Shown: one piece after another, positions 1 to 8,668 of the stretch | Layout of the letters: each line of letters starts with the position of its first letter | Position numbering within the stretch: position 1 is the stretch's first letter | Assembly (NCBI RefSeq): GCF_007713685.1 | Contig: NZ_VMRJ01000006.1 | Coordinates: 286,660 to 350,659, forward strand | Reading direction: 5' to 3' | DNA from: Hymenobacter setariae | GTDB taxonomy: Bacteria > Bacteroidota > Bacteroidia > Cytophagales > Hymenobacteraceae | Length of the DNA: 64,000 nucleotides | Program-made: the position numbers and the translations under genes | Notes under the pieces: generated by a model | The model's input: only the letters and a program-made list of their open reading frames with translations | What the model was told of the DNA's origin: nothing | Database searches by the model: none

Positions 1-1509
1 GCTGCTCTTGACCCAGGCGCTGAGCGAGTAGGTGCCGTTGGCCAGGCCTGTCACGGTCTGGTAGGTGTAGACCTCGTAGGCGCCGGAGTTGCGCCAGTGC
101 GTGCCGTGGTAGGTGCCGGAGTGGGCCCCGCCGTAGGCCTCGGTGTAGTCCACGCTGGTGGGGCTGCCGTTGCCCACCGACGTGAGCCAGCCCGTGGGCG
201 CGTCCACCTCGGCCCCGTCTTGCTCGAAGCTCGGGTTTACTATCTGCCCTTTACCAGTGGCCGGTACCGTAACGACTGGCGGTGCCGGCGTGGTAGCGCT
301 TATGGGGCCCACCGTCACGCCCGCCTGCTGCAGCTTGGTTTGCCACAGGGTTGCTTCGGCATCTTCCGTAGCCGTCGTGATAGGGTTAGGCAAGTGGATA
401 GTACCTGTGCAAGGAGCGCAGGCACCCGGGCTCAGGTCTAGGCGGTCGGTATAAGGAAAGTTAGAGTTCCAGCTTACGTAGCCTATCGTATTATTCTGTA
501 TACGATTGTTGAAGTAAACGCTGGAAGGCTGGTTGTAGTAGTTGAAGACCCCTAGGGCGGCCCAGCCAGCATTGAGGCGCTGGCCATTGGGCAGGTAGCC
601 GCTGGTTACAAGCCGGTTGTCGTGGTAATAGATGTCGTGGCCAGCAGCAATGTTCATGGCTGCGTTGGCCGTGCCTACAAACTGGTTGTGGTCGGCCTCG
701 ATATAGCCAGCTGCTTCGGCTAGGGTGCTAGCGTCGCCATCGGTAGTGAGGCCGGTGCCCGTAAACTTATTGGCAGTAGCTGGAAAGGGGTAGGCGCCGC
801 GCACAAAGTTGTCGTGTATGCGGATGGCGCTCTGGCTCGTGCCTGACGAGTTGTAGAGGTTGATATTATCCTCTACCAGACTCTCGTTGGCGGTGTTGAT
901 TACCTCATTATACGATATGTCAACCCCCGGTATGTGCGTTACCGTATTCAGAATTAGGAAGCTGCTGCGAGTGCTGCCCCCGTTGCGCCAGCGGCCATCA
1001 ATGTTGCGTACCCGGTTGTAGCGTACCGTTAGGGTTTGGCCGGGCTGGCCCGAGCCGCTCCAGCGGTTTACTACGATACCACTGGTTTGGGTAAAGGCAT
1101 TGTGCTCGATGGTTAGCTGCTTGGCCCGGTACGTATCGAGAAAGCGGCCAGGGGCTTGGTCATTGACGGTAGGCGTTAGGCCCTGCCCAATGCAGTTGCG
1201 CACGGTTAGGTCGGCGCCTTCGCCTGCTTCAATCAAATTTCCTGCACCCGAAAAAGTACAACCTTCCAAAATGACGGGCTCGGAAGTGGCGATGCGCACG
1301 CAGGGCGTTCCAGAAGACAAGCTCTGATAGTTGCCCGTATACGTGCCCCCTTTAGTGATAACGATGGGCGCCGCGTAGCTCACGGCTTGGGCGTGGCTGA
1401 GGGTGGGCAGCCCTCCAGCTAGTAGCGTAAGCAAACTGGCCGATAGCAAAGACTTGCGTGTAGAATACAGTCGAGCTAATCCGGCGGGCTTAATAGCCAT
1501 TGATGTCAT
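1..1509 (-). CDS. Secreted parallel beta-helix protein with C-terminal CBM-like domain (partial)
   Basis: This gene enters from the right and runs off the left edge, so the C-terminus is missing. Reading from ATG at 1509 (or the in-frame ATG at 1500), the first ~37 residues form a signal peptide ending in SHAQA. A run of NNQF/HNRL/HNA-type turns follows, as in right-handed beta-helix (pectate-lyase-like) proteins: EHNAFTQTSGIVVNRWSGS, NYNSSGT-like and AGHDIYYHDNR segments. It is closely similar along its length to the protein at 5304-6503, but carries an extra C-terminal domain (from about position 230 down to 1: NPSFEQDG, SGTYHGTHWRNSGAYEVYTY). That domain resembles carbohydrate-binding modules of the galactose-binding fold. 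In an exopolysaccharide locus a polysaccharide lyase, hydrolase or binding role is plausible, but no catalytic residues can be assigned. The beta-helix call is fairly sure; the enzyme function is not. Confidence 0.75.
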   Translation of the reverse strand, partial: MTSMAIKPAGLARLYSTRKSLLSASLLTLLAGGLPTLSHAQAVSYAAPIVITKGGTYTGNYQSLSSGTPCVRIATSEPVILEGCTFSGAGNLIEAGEGADLTVRNCIGQGLTPTVNDQAPGRFLDTYRAKQLTIEHNAFTQTSGIVVNRWSGSGQPGQTLTVRYNRVRNIDGRWRNGGSTRSSFLILNTVTHIPGVDISYNEVINTANESLVEDNINLYNSSGTSQSAIRIHDNFVRGAYPFPATANKFTGTGLTTDGDASTLAEAAGYIEADHNQFVGTANAAMNIAAGHDIYYHDNRLVTSGYLPNGQRLNAGWAALGVFNYYNQPSSVYFNNRIQNNTIGYVSWNSNFPYTDRLDLSPGACAPCTGTIHLPNPITTATEDAEATLWQTKLQQAGVTVGPISATTPAPPVVTVPATGKGQIVNPSFEQDGAEVDAPTGWLTSVGNGSPTSVDYTEAYGGAHSGTYHGTHWRNSGAYEVYTYQTVTGLANGTYSLSAWVKSS

Positions 1510-1869
1510 AGAGCGATGCGGAGTTAATTAAAAATATTATAAAAGCAGAAAGTCTAATATGGCAAATATAATCACAGCTTTCAATTCGTAACCTATTGAC
1601 TAAGTATGTAGTATAAATTAAAAATGGACGTTGGAGCTAAAGCCTTGTAAAATTCCATGATTGTTAAGTTGGAATATTACAAAATTCGGCCGTTTTATAT
1701 ATTCAGCTTTTTTTATAATTAAGGGTTGGTTTAACCGGCAAATAGTGCCTGAAAGCGACAGGTAACTATTCAAAAAGTATAACTTGATAACACATTGCAT
1801 AACTGCCACATTTACTGTAATTTTGCTATTATTAGGGCTTTGCCCGTTAGCGAGTAGAATGGCCAGCTT
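1510..1869. other. A+T-rich divergent intergenic region
   Basis: This 360-bp gap separates the minus-strand beta-helix gene from the plus-strand deacetylase gene and is clearly richer in A+T than its flanks. It holds the rightward promoter listed separately. It also holds a minus-strand TATATTTG (1570 to 1563) that fits the Bacteroidota -7 element and lies about 54 nt before the beta-helix start, without a well-spaced TTG. I see no RNA gene. Confidence 0.5.
1795..1825 (+). promoter_or_regulatory. Bacteroidota-type promoter for the deacetylase gene
   Basis: TTG at 1795-1797, a 20-nt spacer and TAATTTTG at 1818-1825 fit the TTG/TAnnTTTG pattern of Bacteroidota primary sigma factors. The predicted transcript would start near 1832, leaving a leader of about 38 nt before the ATG at 1870. 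Confidence 0.5.
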
Positions 1870-2835
1870 ATGCCCAGTATTTGGAGGCGCTTTTTCAATC
1901 AAATAGACCAACAGCTTGCCCTTGCCCACGCGGCGCTGGTACCCGAGCGGCCCGCAGTGTTAATTTTTATGTTTCACGTCCTTTTTGAGGACGAAGCCGC
2001 CATGACGCGGCAGTTGGTCGACCCGCAGCAGCACATTACCACCCAGATTTTTGCGGAGTTTATCGCTTACTATCAAACACACGGCTACACATTTGTGACG
2101 CCGGCCGAGGTGCTGCGCGGCCTAAACCCAGCAGGCCGCTTCGTACTCATTACTTTCGACGATGGGTACTACAATAACCACTTGGCCTTGCCGATTTTAC
2201 GCCGCTTTGGGGTGCCTGCCACGTTCTTTATCTCCACGCATCACGTGCAGGCTAACCACGCCTTTTGGTGGGATGTAGTGTACCGCGAGCGGCTGCGGCA
2301 ACCCTTGTCAGCTGCCGCTCAACAGGCCGAATATGCACTGCTGAAAGGGATGCGCCATGAGGAGGTCGATGAATATCTGCTCACGCACTTTGGGCCCGAT
2401 GCACTGCGGCCGGTCAGTGACCTAGACCGGCCATTCACGCCCGACGAGCTTCAAGCCTTCGCCCGCGAGCCAGAAGTAGTGCTAGGCAACCACACTGCGC
2501 ACCACGCGGTGCTCACCAACTACCAGCCTACCGCTGCCCAGCAGGAACTAGCTGAATGCCAACAGTACCTGGCTCATCTCACGGGCAGCGAGCCAGTGGC
2601 AGTGGCTTACCCAAATGGCAATTACTCGCCGGCGGTAGTAGCGGCGGCGGCCCATGTAGGCCTGCAGCTGGGCGCTACAGTAGAAGCTGGCAAAAACTAC
2701 TTGCCCCTGCCACCAACCAGCAGCTTGCAACTCAAGCGGTTTCTGCTTTGGGGCGACCAGGATGTGCAAGCGCAGTGTGCCCTTTTTCGTACCGATTTCC
2801 ACCTCAAGCAACTGTTGCGCCCTGCTCGAGCTTAA
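1870..2835 (+). CDS. Polysaccharide deacetylase family protein (NodB/CE4 fold)
   Basis: The 321-residue protein has the two core motifs of carbohydrate esterase family 4: TFDDGY at residues 95-100 (catalytic and metal-binding Asp pair) and NHTAHH at 207-212 (metal-binding HxxxH). A YPNG segment follows further on. No signal peptide is visible, so it may act in the cytoplasm or be attached to the membrane by partners. Family members remove N- or O-acetyl groups from polysaccharides. The gene starts about 55 nt before a GT4 gene on the same strand and lies inside the exopolysaccharide locus, so modification of the locus product is the likely role (inference). Confidence 0.85.
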   Translation: MPSIWRRFFNQIDQQLALAHAALVPERPAVLIFMFHVLFEDEAAMTRQLVDPQQHITTQIFAEFIAYYQTHGYTFVTPAEVLRGLNPAGRFVLITFDDGYYNNHLALPILRRFGVPATFFISTHHVQANHAFWWDVVYRERLRQPLSAAAQQAEYALLKGMRHEEVDEYLLTHFGPDALRPVSDLDRPFTPDELQAFAREPEVVLGNHTAHHAVLTNYQPTAAQQELAECQQYLAHLTGSEPVAVAYPNGNYSPAVVAAAAHVGLQLGATVEAGKNYLPLPPTSSLQLKRFLLWGDQDVQAQCALFRTDFHLKQLLRPARA

Positions 2836-2889
2836 TTTGGTGCCGTAGAGCTACTAGCAACTTTTAATTCTGCCTTTTCTGATTCAGTA

Positions 2890-4059
2890 GTGAGAATACT
2901 TTGGCTCGCCCCTTGGCCGCACCCACGTCAGGCCACGGCGCACCCCGTGCCTTGGGTAGGTGCCTTGGCCCAACTGCTGCGCCAGCAGCCTGGCCTCTCG
3001 CTGACCGTATTGCACTGGACCCCTAAGATTACAAGCGAGGTCGAAGAATTTGAGCGTGATGGTATTCGCTTTATTTATCTGAAAGCGCCCTCGGTACGAG
3101 TTGATATTTTGACGCTTCATCGGCGACGCGTCGCGCTAGTAAAGTCTTATTTACAGCACCACTACCAGCACTACGACCTGCTACACCTGCACGGGTCGGA
3201 GCTGCAAGCGCCAGCCATGGCGGCCGGCTTGCCAGTGCCAATGCTGCTATCGGTGCAAGGGCTGGTGTCGCAGTATCCGCCCTATGTACCTCGCTCGGAA
3301 AGATGGCTGAAAGCCCTGTGGACGCTGTCTGGCTACTACGAGCGGCGATACTTGCCTGCCGTGCAGCATTTTGTGTGTCGCACGCACTGGGACCAGGCCT
3401 TGATGCGGCAGCTTAGTCCCGGCTGCACTGTTCACCATAATTGGGAAGTTATTCGCCCCGCCTTCTTCCGGCCAATAAGCCCCCTAGCCGCCAGCCGCTT
3501 ACAGGTAGTTTTCCTAGGTGGTATGCAGGTAATGAAAGGCTTCCGTGAGGTGCTGGCCGCGGTAGACCTCTTGCGGCAGCAAGTAGACGTCACGCTTGTT
3601 ATCGCGGGCCAGGCTAGTGCCGAGCTAGTGCGGGTGGCGGTGCAAGCGGCCGGTTTGCGCCACCTAGGCCCGGCCGCTATCGAGTGCAGAGGGCAGTTAT
3701 CTGCCGAAGAGCTAGCGCAGCTATTCAGCGAGTCGCTGTGTCTACTGCACCCATCTTACGTCGACAACAGCCCCAATAGCGTGTGCGAAGCGCAAGTGGC
3801 AGGCCTACCCGTGGTGGCCTCTAACGTAGGCGGTGTGCGCTCGCTCATCGAAGACGAGGTAACGGGCCTGCTCTGCACCCTGGCACCCGCCAGTATTGCT
3901 CAGCAAGCACTACGCCTGCACCAGGACCCAGCCCTGCGACAACGCCTCGCTACCCAAGCCGCTGCTGTGGCCCGCCAGCGCCACGACCCCGCCGTAATAG
4001 TAGCGCGTACCCTGGCCATTTACGAGGAGGTGGTAGCCGATTTCTGTGCTCGTAGCTAA
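2890..4059 (+). CDS. Glycosyltransferase family 4 protein
   Basis: A 389-residue GT-B fold transferase starting at GTG 2890; no in-frame ATG gives a better N-terminus. The N-terminal half (MRILWLAPWPHP, then LLHLHGSEL and LLSVQGL) is the acceptor domain. The C-terminal half has VVFLGGMQVMKGF and the family's donor-binding region LLHPSYVDNSPNSVCEAQVAGLPVVAS with the conserved Glu. It would move a sugar from a nucleotide-sugar donor to a growing lipid-linked glycan at the inner membrane face. It follows the deacetylase and converges with the GT4 at 4107-5294. Donor and acceptor cannot be read from sequence. Confidence 0.88.
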   Translation: MRILWLAPWPHPRQATAHPVPWVGALAQLLRQQPGLSLTVLHWTPKITSEVEEFERDGIRFIYLKAPSVRVDILTLHRRRVALVKSYLQHHYQHYDLLHLHGSELQAPAMAAGLPVPMLLSVQGLVSQYPPYVPRSERWLKALWTLSGYYERRYLPAVQHFVCRTHWDQALMRQLSPGCTVHHNWEVIRPAFFRPISPLAASRLQVVFLGGMQVMKGFREVLAAVDLLRQQVDVTLVIAGQASAELVRVAVQAAGLRHLGPAAIECRGQLSAEELAQLFSESLCLLHPSYVDNSPNSVCEAQVAGLPVVASNVGGVRSLIEDEVTGLLCTLAPASIAQQALRLHQDPALRQRLATQAAAVARQRHDPAVIVARTLAIYEEVVADFCARS

Positions 4060-4106
4060 GTTGACGCCTCTAGGTAGTTTGCTGTTAATTAGATTACAAA
4101 AAGACC

Positions 4107-5294
4107 TTATTTCTTAGCCAAGCACTGCTCATAGAGGGCCAGGTACTGGTCGGCTATCGTGGCCAGCGGAAACCGCTCGGCCACGATAGCTACTGCCCGC
4201 GCCGATAGCTGCGCATATAGTGCCGGGTCGGACAGCAGCCGGTTGACGGCGCCCGCAATGGCTTCTACGCTAGTGACATCAACCAGCAAGCCGCCGTCGG
4301 CCACTACCCACGGTACGGCGCCGCTGGCTTGGCCTGCCACCACGGGTACACCATAGGCCATGGCCTCTACGAGCACCATGCCAAATGATTCTTCGAGCGA
4401 AGTGTGTAGCACCAAGGTGCTGGCAGCTATCTTTTTCAGCACTTCGTCGTGGGGCGTGGGACCCAGGAAGACAACGTTCTGTATACGGTGCTCGCGGCAA
4501 AAGGCAGCGGCCTCCTCATCGGGCACAAAGGCGGTGCCCATGGCCCACAGCACCGCGGCCGGGTGCTGCTGCTGCACCGCTTTGAAAGCCAATAAGGCAT
4601 TTTTACTGTTTTTGCGGTCGTCCCAGCCGTTCACCACCACACTGATAACAGGTTGGCTTAGTGGCGCCTTTACCAAGCTGGCGCGCTCCGGAATGACTAC
4701 GGGGTTGGCTACTACTGCCACCTTGGCCTTGGTCCAAGGCTGCACCGAATCAGCCATGTAGGGCGATACGGCTGTGAACCAATGCCCCTTGCGAAACACG
4801 TAGCGCGCCATCAGTAGGTGAAACAGCCGGTTGAGCGTGCGCACGTACCGATAAATAACCAGCGCATTATCGTGCACCGTCACGATGGTTTGTGGGTCGT
4901 AGGCCAGGCCCGCTAGGGCAAATTCGTAGGTCCAGTGGGCGTGCACCACCTCGGGGCGGTAGCGCCGGAGTTGGGCCAGCATGCGGCGGCGTTCATACCA
5001 AAAGAAGTCGGCTGTGCGACCTAGGCGCCGGCCATTGAGCCGAAAGGTGCGGCTGCGGGCCGGCACTACCACGTAGGTTAGCTGGGGGCTTTCGTGCACG
5101 AAGGGTGGGTCATCATCGCCCATCTGGTCGTCGAGAGTGATGGCTACCACGCGGTGCCCACGGCGCAAATACTCCTTTATGAGGTTGCTAATCAGCGGTG
5201 CCCCTTCGCGCCCCCTAGGGTAGGGGCCAGCGTGCCGCTCGGCCAGGGGTAGCAAATCATTCGTGGCAATGGGGGCTACTACTCCAATATACAT
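4107..5294 (-). CDS. Glycosyltransferase family 4 protein
   Basis: A 395-residue GT-B protein and the last gene of the long minus-strand polysaccharide run. Visible landmarks are the N-terminal MYIGVVAPIATNDL strand-loop, VVHAHWTYEFALAG and TVHDNALV in the acceptor domain, VVVNGWDDRKNS at the domain hinge, and LEESFGMVLVEAMAYGVPVV, the EX7E donor-binding motif. It begins 9 nt downstream of the beta-helix gene at 5304 and is probably co-transcribed with it. Substrate unknown. Confidence 0.88.
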   Translation of the reverse strand: MYIGVVAPIATNDLLPLAERHAGPYPRGREGAPLISNLIKEYLRRGHRVVAITLDDQMGDDDPPFVHESPQLTYVVVPARSRTFRLNGRRLGRTADFFWYERRRMLAQLRRYRPEVVHAHWTYEFALAGLAYDPQTIVTVHDNALVIYRYVRTLNRLFHLLMARYVFRKGHWFTAVSPYMADSVQPWTKAKVAVVANPVVIPERASLVKAPLSQPVISVVVNGWDDRKNSKNALLAFKAVQQQHPAAVLWAMGTAFVPDEEAAAFCREHRIQNVVFLGPTPHDEVLKKIAASTLVLHTSLEESFGMVLVEAMAYGVPVVAGQASGAVPWVVADGGLLVDVTSVEAIAGAVNRLLSDPALYAQLSARAVAIVAERFPLATIADQYLALYEQCLAKK

Positions 5295-5303
5295 GCGTGC
5301 TAC

Positions 5304-6503
5304 TTACGGCCGAGCCGTTTTTTTGAGGGGCAAAGGTCCGACGACGACGTCCTTTTGCCTAAGTTTTTGTTGCCAGCTCTGCCATTCCCGCGCTTCCGTG
5401 CCCGGCGTGATGGGACCTGGTAGGTGCACTGTGCACGTGCATGGCGCGCAGGCACCATCACTTAGGTCCTGGCGGTCGGGGCCGGGCGCGTGGCCGCCCC
5501 AGCTTACGTAGCCCACCGTATTTTGCTCTACTCGGTGGTTAAAAAATACGCTCGGCGGCTGGTGGTAGTAGTTAAATACCCCTAGGGCGGCGTGGCCCGC
5601 CCGAAAGCGCTGCCCGCCCGGTAAGGTGCCACTCGTCACGGCCCGGTTATGGTGGTAATAGATGTCGTGGCCGGCGGCTAGGTTCATGGCTGCATTACCG
5701 GTGGCCACAAACTGATTGTGGTCGGCCTCGATAAATGCGGCAGCTTCTTCCGCCGTCTTGGCATCGCCATCCGAGGTCAGGCCAGTGCCCGTAAACTTGT
5801 CGGCCGTGGCCGGAAAGGGGTAGGCGCCCTGCACAAAATTGTTGTGCACGTGCAGCGGACTCTGGGCCGTGCCTGACGAGTTGTAAAGATTGATGTTGTC
5901 CTCTACCAAGCTTTGGTCGGGCGCATTAATGACCTCATTGAACGCGATATCGACCCTAGGAAGGTGCTGCACTGTGTTTAGTATCAAGAAGCTGCTGCGC
6001 GTGCTGCCCTTGCCATCGCGCCAGCGCCCATCGATGTTGCGCACCCGGTTGTAGCGTACGACAAGGGTGGGGCCAGTGGGGCTGCTACCGCTCCAGCGAT
6101 TGACCACAATGCCGCTGGTTTGGGTGAGGGCATTGTGCTCGACCACTAGGCGGCTGGGCCGGTACACGTCGAGAAAGCGGCCGGGCGCCAGTTGGTCGGC
6201 AGTGGGCGGTAGGCCCTGGCCGCGGCAGTTGCGCACCGTCAGGTCGGCGCCCTCGCCAGCTTCAATCAAATTGCCCGGCCCAGTAAGGGTGCAGCCTTCG
6301 AGCACTACGGGCTCGGTGGTGGCTACGCGCACGCAGGCCACACCCGAGAAAGCGCTACGATACGTGCCCGAGTAAGTACCGCCGTGTGTGATAACCAAGG
6401 CCGCCTCGCCACCTAGGTGGTGGTGGGTGCAGGCCGCCAGCCCATGCGCGGCGCTGGCCCACGCCAGCCAAAGCCAGCCCGTAATGCGCGTGGTGGCCGT
6501 CAT
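5304..6503 (-). CDS. Parallel beta-helix protein, probable lipoprotein
   Basis: A 399-residue paralogue of the gene at 1-1509, with nearly the same order of segments (LEGCTLTGPGNLIEAGEGAD, VVEHNALTQTSGIVVNRWSG, AGHDIYYHHNRAVTSG). The N-terminus has a hydrophobic stretch followed by GLAAC at residues 21-25, which could be a lipobox, so it may be anchored in an envelope membrane. The paralogue has an ordinary signal peptide instead. Unlike the paralogue it lacks the extra carbohydrate-binding-like domain. It sits in the operon 3 nt after the GT2 gene. Role unknown; lyase or hydrolase action on the exported polysaccharide is an inference from the fold and location. Confidence 0.78.
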   Translation of the reverse strand: MTATTRITGWLWLAWASAAHGLAACTHHHLGGEAALVITHGGTYSGTYRSAFSGVACVRVATTEPVVLEGCTLTGPGNLIEAGEGADLTVRNCRGQGLPPTADQLAPGRFLDVYRPSRLVVEHNALTQTSGIVVNRWSGSSPTGPTLVVRYNRVRNIDGRWRDGKGSTRSSFLILNTVQHLPRVDIAFNEVINAPDQSLVEDNINLYNSSGTAQSPLHVHNNFVQGAYPFPATADKFTGTGLTSDGDAKTAEEAAAFIEADHNQFVATGNAAMNLAAGHDIYYHHNRAVTSGTLPGGQRFRAGHAALGVFNYYHQPPSVFFNHRVEQNTVGYVSWGGHAPGPDRQDLSDGACAPCTCTVHLPGPITPGTEAREWQSWQQKLRQKDVVVGPLPLKKTARP

Positions 6504-6506
6504 CAG

Positions 6507-7346
6507 CTAGTGTAGAAAATAGCCTACTAGCCGCCGGGCGTACCCGTTCAGCAGGAAGTAGGGTAGGTACGGCTTGGGGCAGTTCTTGAGGGCAAAATGG
6601 GTGAAGTTCACCATATTGCCGCCGCCTCGAATACTGAATAGGTGCTGAAAATAACCCTTTAGGCTGCGCTGCTTGCGCGTGAGGGTCTGGCCGCTTTCCT
6701 CGGGGTACGTGCTCAGCTTGGCGTCGTAGTTGCAATATACCGGAAAGCCCGCCCGGCGCGCCACGCTGGTGTAGTCGAAATCGGCGAGGTAGTGTGGCAG
6801 GCGCTTTTCGTCAAACAAGCCAATCTTATCGGTAACGGCTTTGGGGATGAGTAGCCCGCGCCCCGGCAGGTAAGTGACTGGGTGCAGCCCGGTACGCTTA
6901 TTAGCTGGCAGTTCCTCTAGTAGGTCGTAGCGCGTATTGGTGCGAAAATCCAGTCGCTCGCCACCGTAGATGGTTTCGCCGGTGTTTGCATCAAACTCCA
7001 GTGCGCCGAGCACGGCATTAGGGTGCTGGTCGGCGGCAAGTAGCATTTGGGCCACGAAGTCGGGCGCGGCCACTACGTCGTTGTTCAGCGTCATCACGCG
7101 GTCGGCACCTAGGGCCAGTGCCCGCCGGATGCCCGCGTTCACGCCAGCCGTCCAGAAGAGGTTGCCGTCGCCGGTCACTACTTCTACCTCAGGGTAGTCA
7201 CGGGCCAGCGCGGCGGCGGTTTCGTCGGTCGAGCCATCGTCTACTACCACGGTGCGAAAGTCTTGGCTGGTTTGGCGGCGCAGCGACTCTAGGCACTCGC
7301 GGGTGTAGTGCCAGCGGTTGAAAACTGGGATAATAATGTACAGCAT
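6507..7346 (-). CDS. Glycosyltransferase family 2 protein (GT-A fold)
   Basis: A 279-residue transferase beginning MLYIIIPVFNRW. It contains the GT2 signature VVVDDGSTDETAA near residues 34-46 and MTLNNDVVAAPD, where the DxD-like metal/nucleotide-sugar motif is expected. The overall form resembles rhamnosyltransferase-type GT2 proteins. The gene lies between a GT4 gene (33 nt upstream) and the beta-helix gene (3 nt downstream) in the exopolysaccharide operon. The sugar transferred is not predictable. Confidence 0.87.
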   Translation of the reverse strand: MLYIIIPVFNRWHYTRECLESLRRQTSQDFRTVVVDDGSTDETAAALARDYPEVEVVTGDGNLFWTAGVNAGIRRALALGADRVMTLNNDVVAAPDFVAQMLLAADQHPNAVLGALEFDANTGETIYGGERLDFRTNTRYDLLEELPANKRTGLHPVTYLPGRGLLIPKAVTDKIGLFDEKRLPHYLADFDYTSVARRAGFPVYCNYDAKLSTYPEESGQTLTRKQRSLKGYFQHLFSIRGGGNMVNFTHFALKNCPKPYLPYFLLNGYARRLVGYFLH

Positions 7347-7378
7347 AACGTAAGCGAAAGTGAGCGGTAGTAGCGAGC

Positions 7379-8668
7379 CTAGACAGGAGTCGCAGCGGCT
7401 ACTGGCTTAGCTTGGGGGGCCAGGCCGGCTAGCTCTGGGGCCAGCTCGGCAGCTTGTTGGTAGAGGCCCGCTACCAGCTTTTGCTGGGTGTATTGGGCGG
7501 CAAACACGATGCCGGCGCGGCCCATCTGAGCTAGCTCATCGGGGTGGTCGTAGAGGTGCTCCACGGCGCGCGCTAGAGCGGCCGTGGTGGCTTCGGCCGA
7601 CTGCACGGGCACTTTGATGCCTGCCGCATCCGGAATAAAATCGGCTGCGCCGTGGTGGTCGAGCGTCAATATTGGCAGGCCCAGTGCCATCGACTCTAGG
7701 TACTGATTGGCGTAGGTATCGCGCAGGCTGCACAGCATAAAGAGGTCGTGCGAGAGGTAGGCCGCGCGGGTGGTGGCGTAGGGCACGCTACCGTGCCAGG
7801 TCACGCGGTCTTGCAAGCCGGCCTCGGCAATCCAACCGTGTACTAGATGCCCCGACGGCCCATCGCCCATAATATCGAGGTGAAACCGAACGCGCTTATC
7901 AACCTGCCCGAGGGCGGCCAGCGTGAGGTGCAGGCCTTTGCGCGGATAAATGCGAGCCAACCACAAAATGCGCAGCTCGCGGCCTGCCAGCGGCGCGCGC
8001 GGCTCGTAGGCAGCCGGAATAAAGCTGGCGGGCAGGGCGGCACTCATCGTCAGGGCTACTTTGTGGGCACCTAGGCGGCGGGCCAGCGCCGCGGTGTCGC
8101 TGTTAGCCGTCATCACCAGCGCGGCGTGGCGCATCGATTGCCGCACGTTAGGGTCGAAGGTGCTTAGCAGGCTGCTGATAAAGGTGCGGACGGTTTCGGT
8201 CTTAAACCAGTCGGGCAGGTAGCGGCGCAGTGCCTTGGGGGCCACCATGCCGCCCCCCAACGGACCTAGGAGGAGTGGTTTTTTGAGGCGCCACAGCCAC
8301 GACGCCATTTGCAAGCTGTTATAGGTAACGTGGTGCACAGCACCAAAATCTTCCTGCGCATCGAGCTGGCGCGCGGCCCGCCACGCCCGGTACTGCCACA
8401 CAATGTAGTGGAGGTACACGCCTGGCTGCCAGCGATAAGCAAACTCAGCAAACCTGGGCGCCGCCACATACACCGGGTGAATACGCCGGGCAATAGGGTC
8501 GGCGGCACGGTCGGCCAGTACTTTGGTAAGGTCGGCCTGACCGCGCGGCGTGGTCAGGCACCACACCTCGTGGCCCAGCGCCGCCGATTCCCAGAGCCAG
8601 TTAAAGCCGTTGCCCTCCTCACTACCGTGGTTGGGGTTGCAGGCATACGCAGAAAGAAGCAGCTTCAT
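7379..8668 (-). CDS. Glycosyltransferase family 4 protein (tandem paralogue 2)
   Basis: A 429-residue GT-B protein. MKLLLSAYACNPNHGSEEG at the N-terminus, LLGPLGGGMVAP in the acceptor domain and ILWLARIYPRKGLHL before the donor domain are shared almost position by position with the upstream neighbour, showing a tandem duplication. The donor site is CSLRDTYANQYLESMALGLP. Its ATG overlaps the stop of the neighbour by 4 nt (ATGA), so translation is probably coupled. Confidence 0.88.
   Translation of the reverse strand: MKLLLSAYACNPNHGSEEGNGFNWLWESAALGHEVWCLTTPRGQADLTKVLADRAADPIARRIHPVYVAAPRFAEFAYRWQPGVYLHYIVWQYRAWRAARQLDAQEDFGAVHHVTYNSLQMASWLWRLKKPLLLGPLGGGMVAPKALRRYLPDWFKTETVRTFISSLLSTFDPNVRQSMRHAALVMTANSDTAALARRLGAHKVALTMSAALPASFIPAAYEPRAPLAGRELRILWLARIYPRKGLHLTLAALGQVDKRVRFHLDIMGDGPSGHLVHGWIAEAGLQDRVTWHGSVPYATTRAAYLSHDLFMLCSLRDTYANQYLESMALGLPILTLDHHGAADFIPDAAGIKVPVQSAEATTAALARAVEHLYDHPDELAQMGRAGIVFAAQYTQQKLVAGLYQQAAELAPELAGLAPQAKPVAAATPV

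Noticed and set aside
1618-1929. 103-codon minus-strand frame in the A+T-rich gap
   Set aside because: It overlaps the deacetylase start and promoter, has low-complexity A+T-driven content and no recognisable domain.
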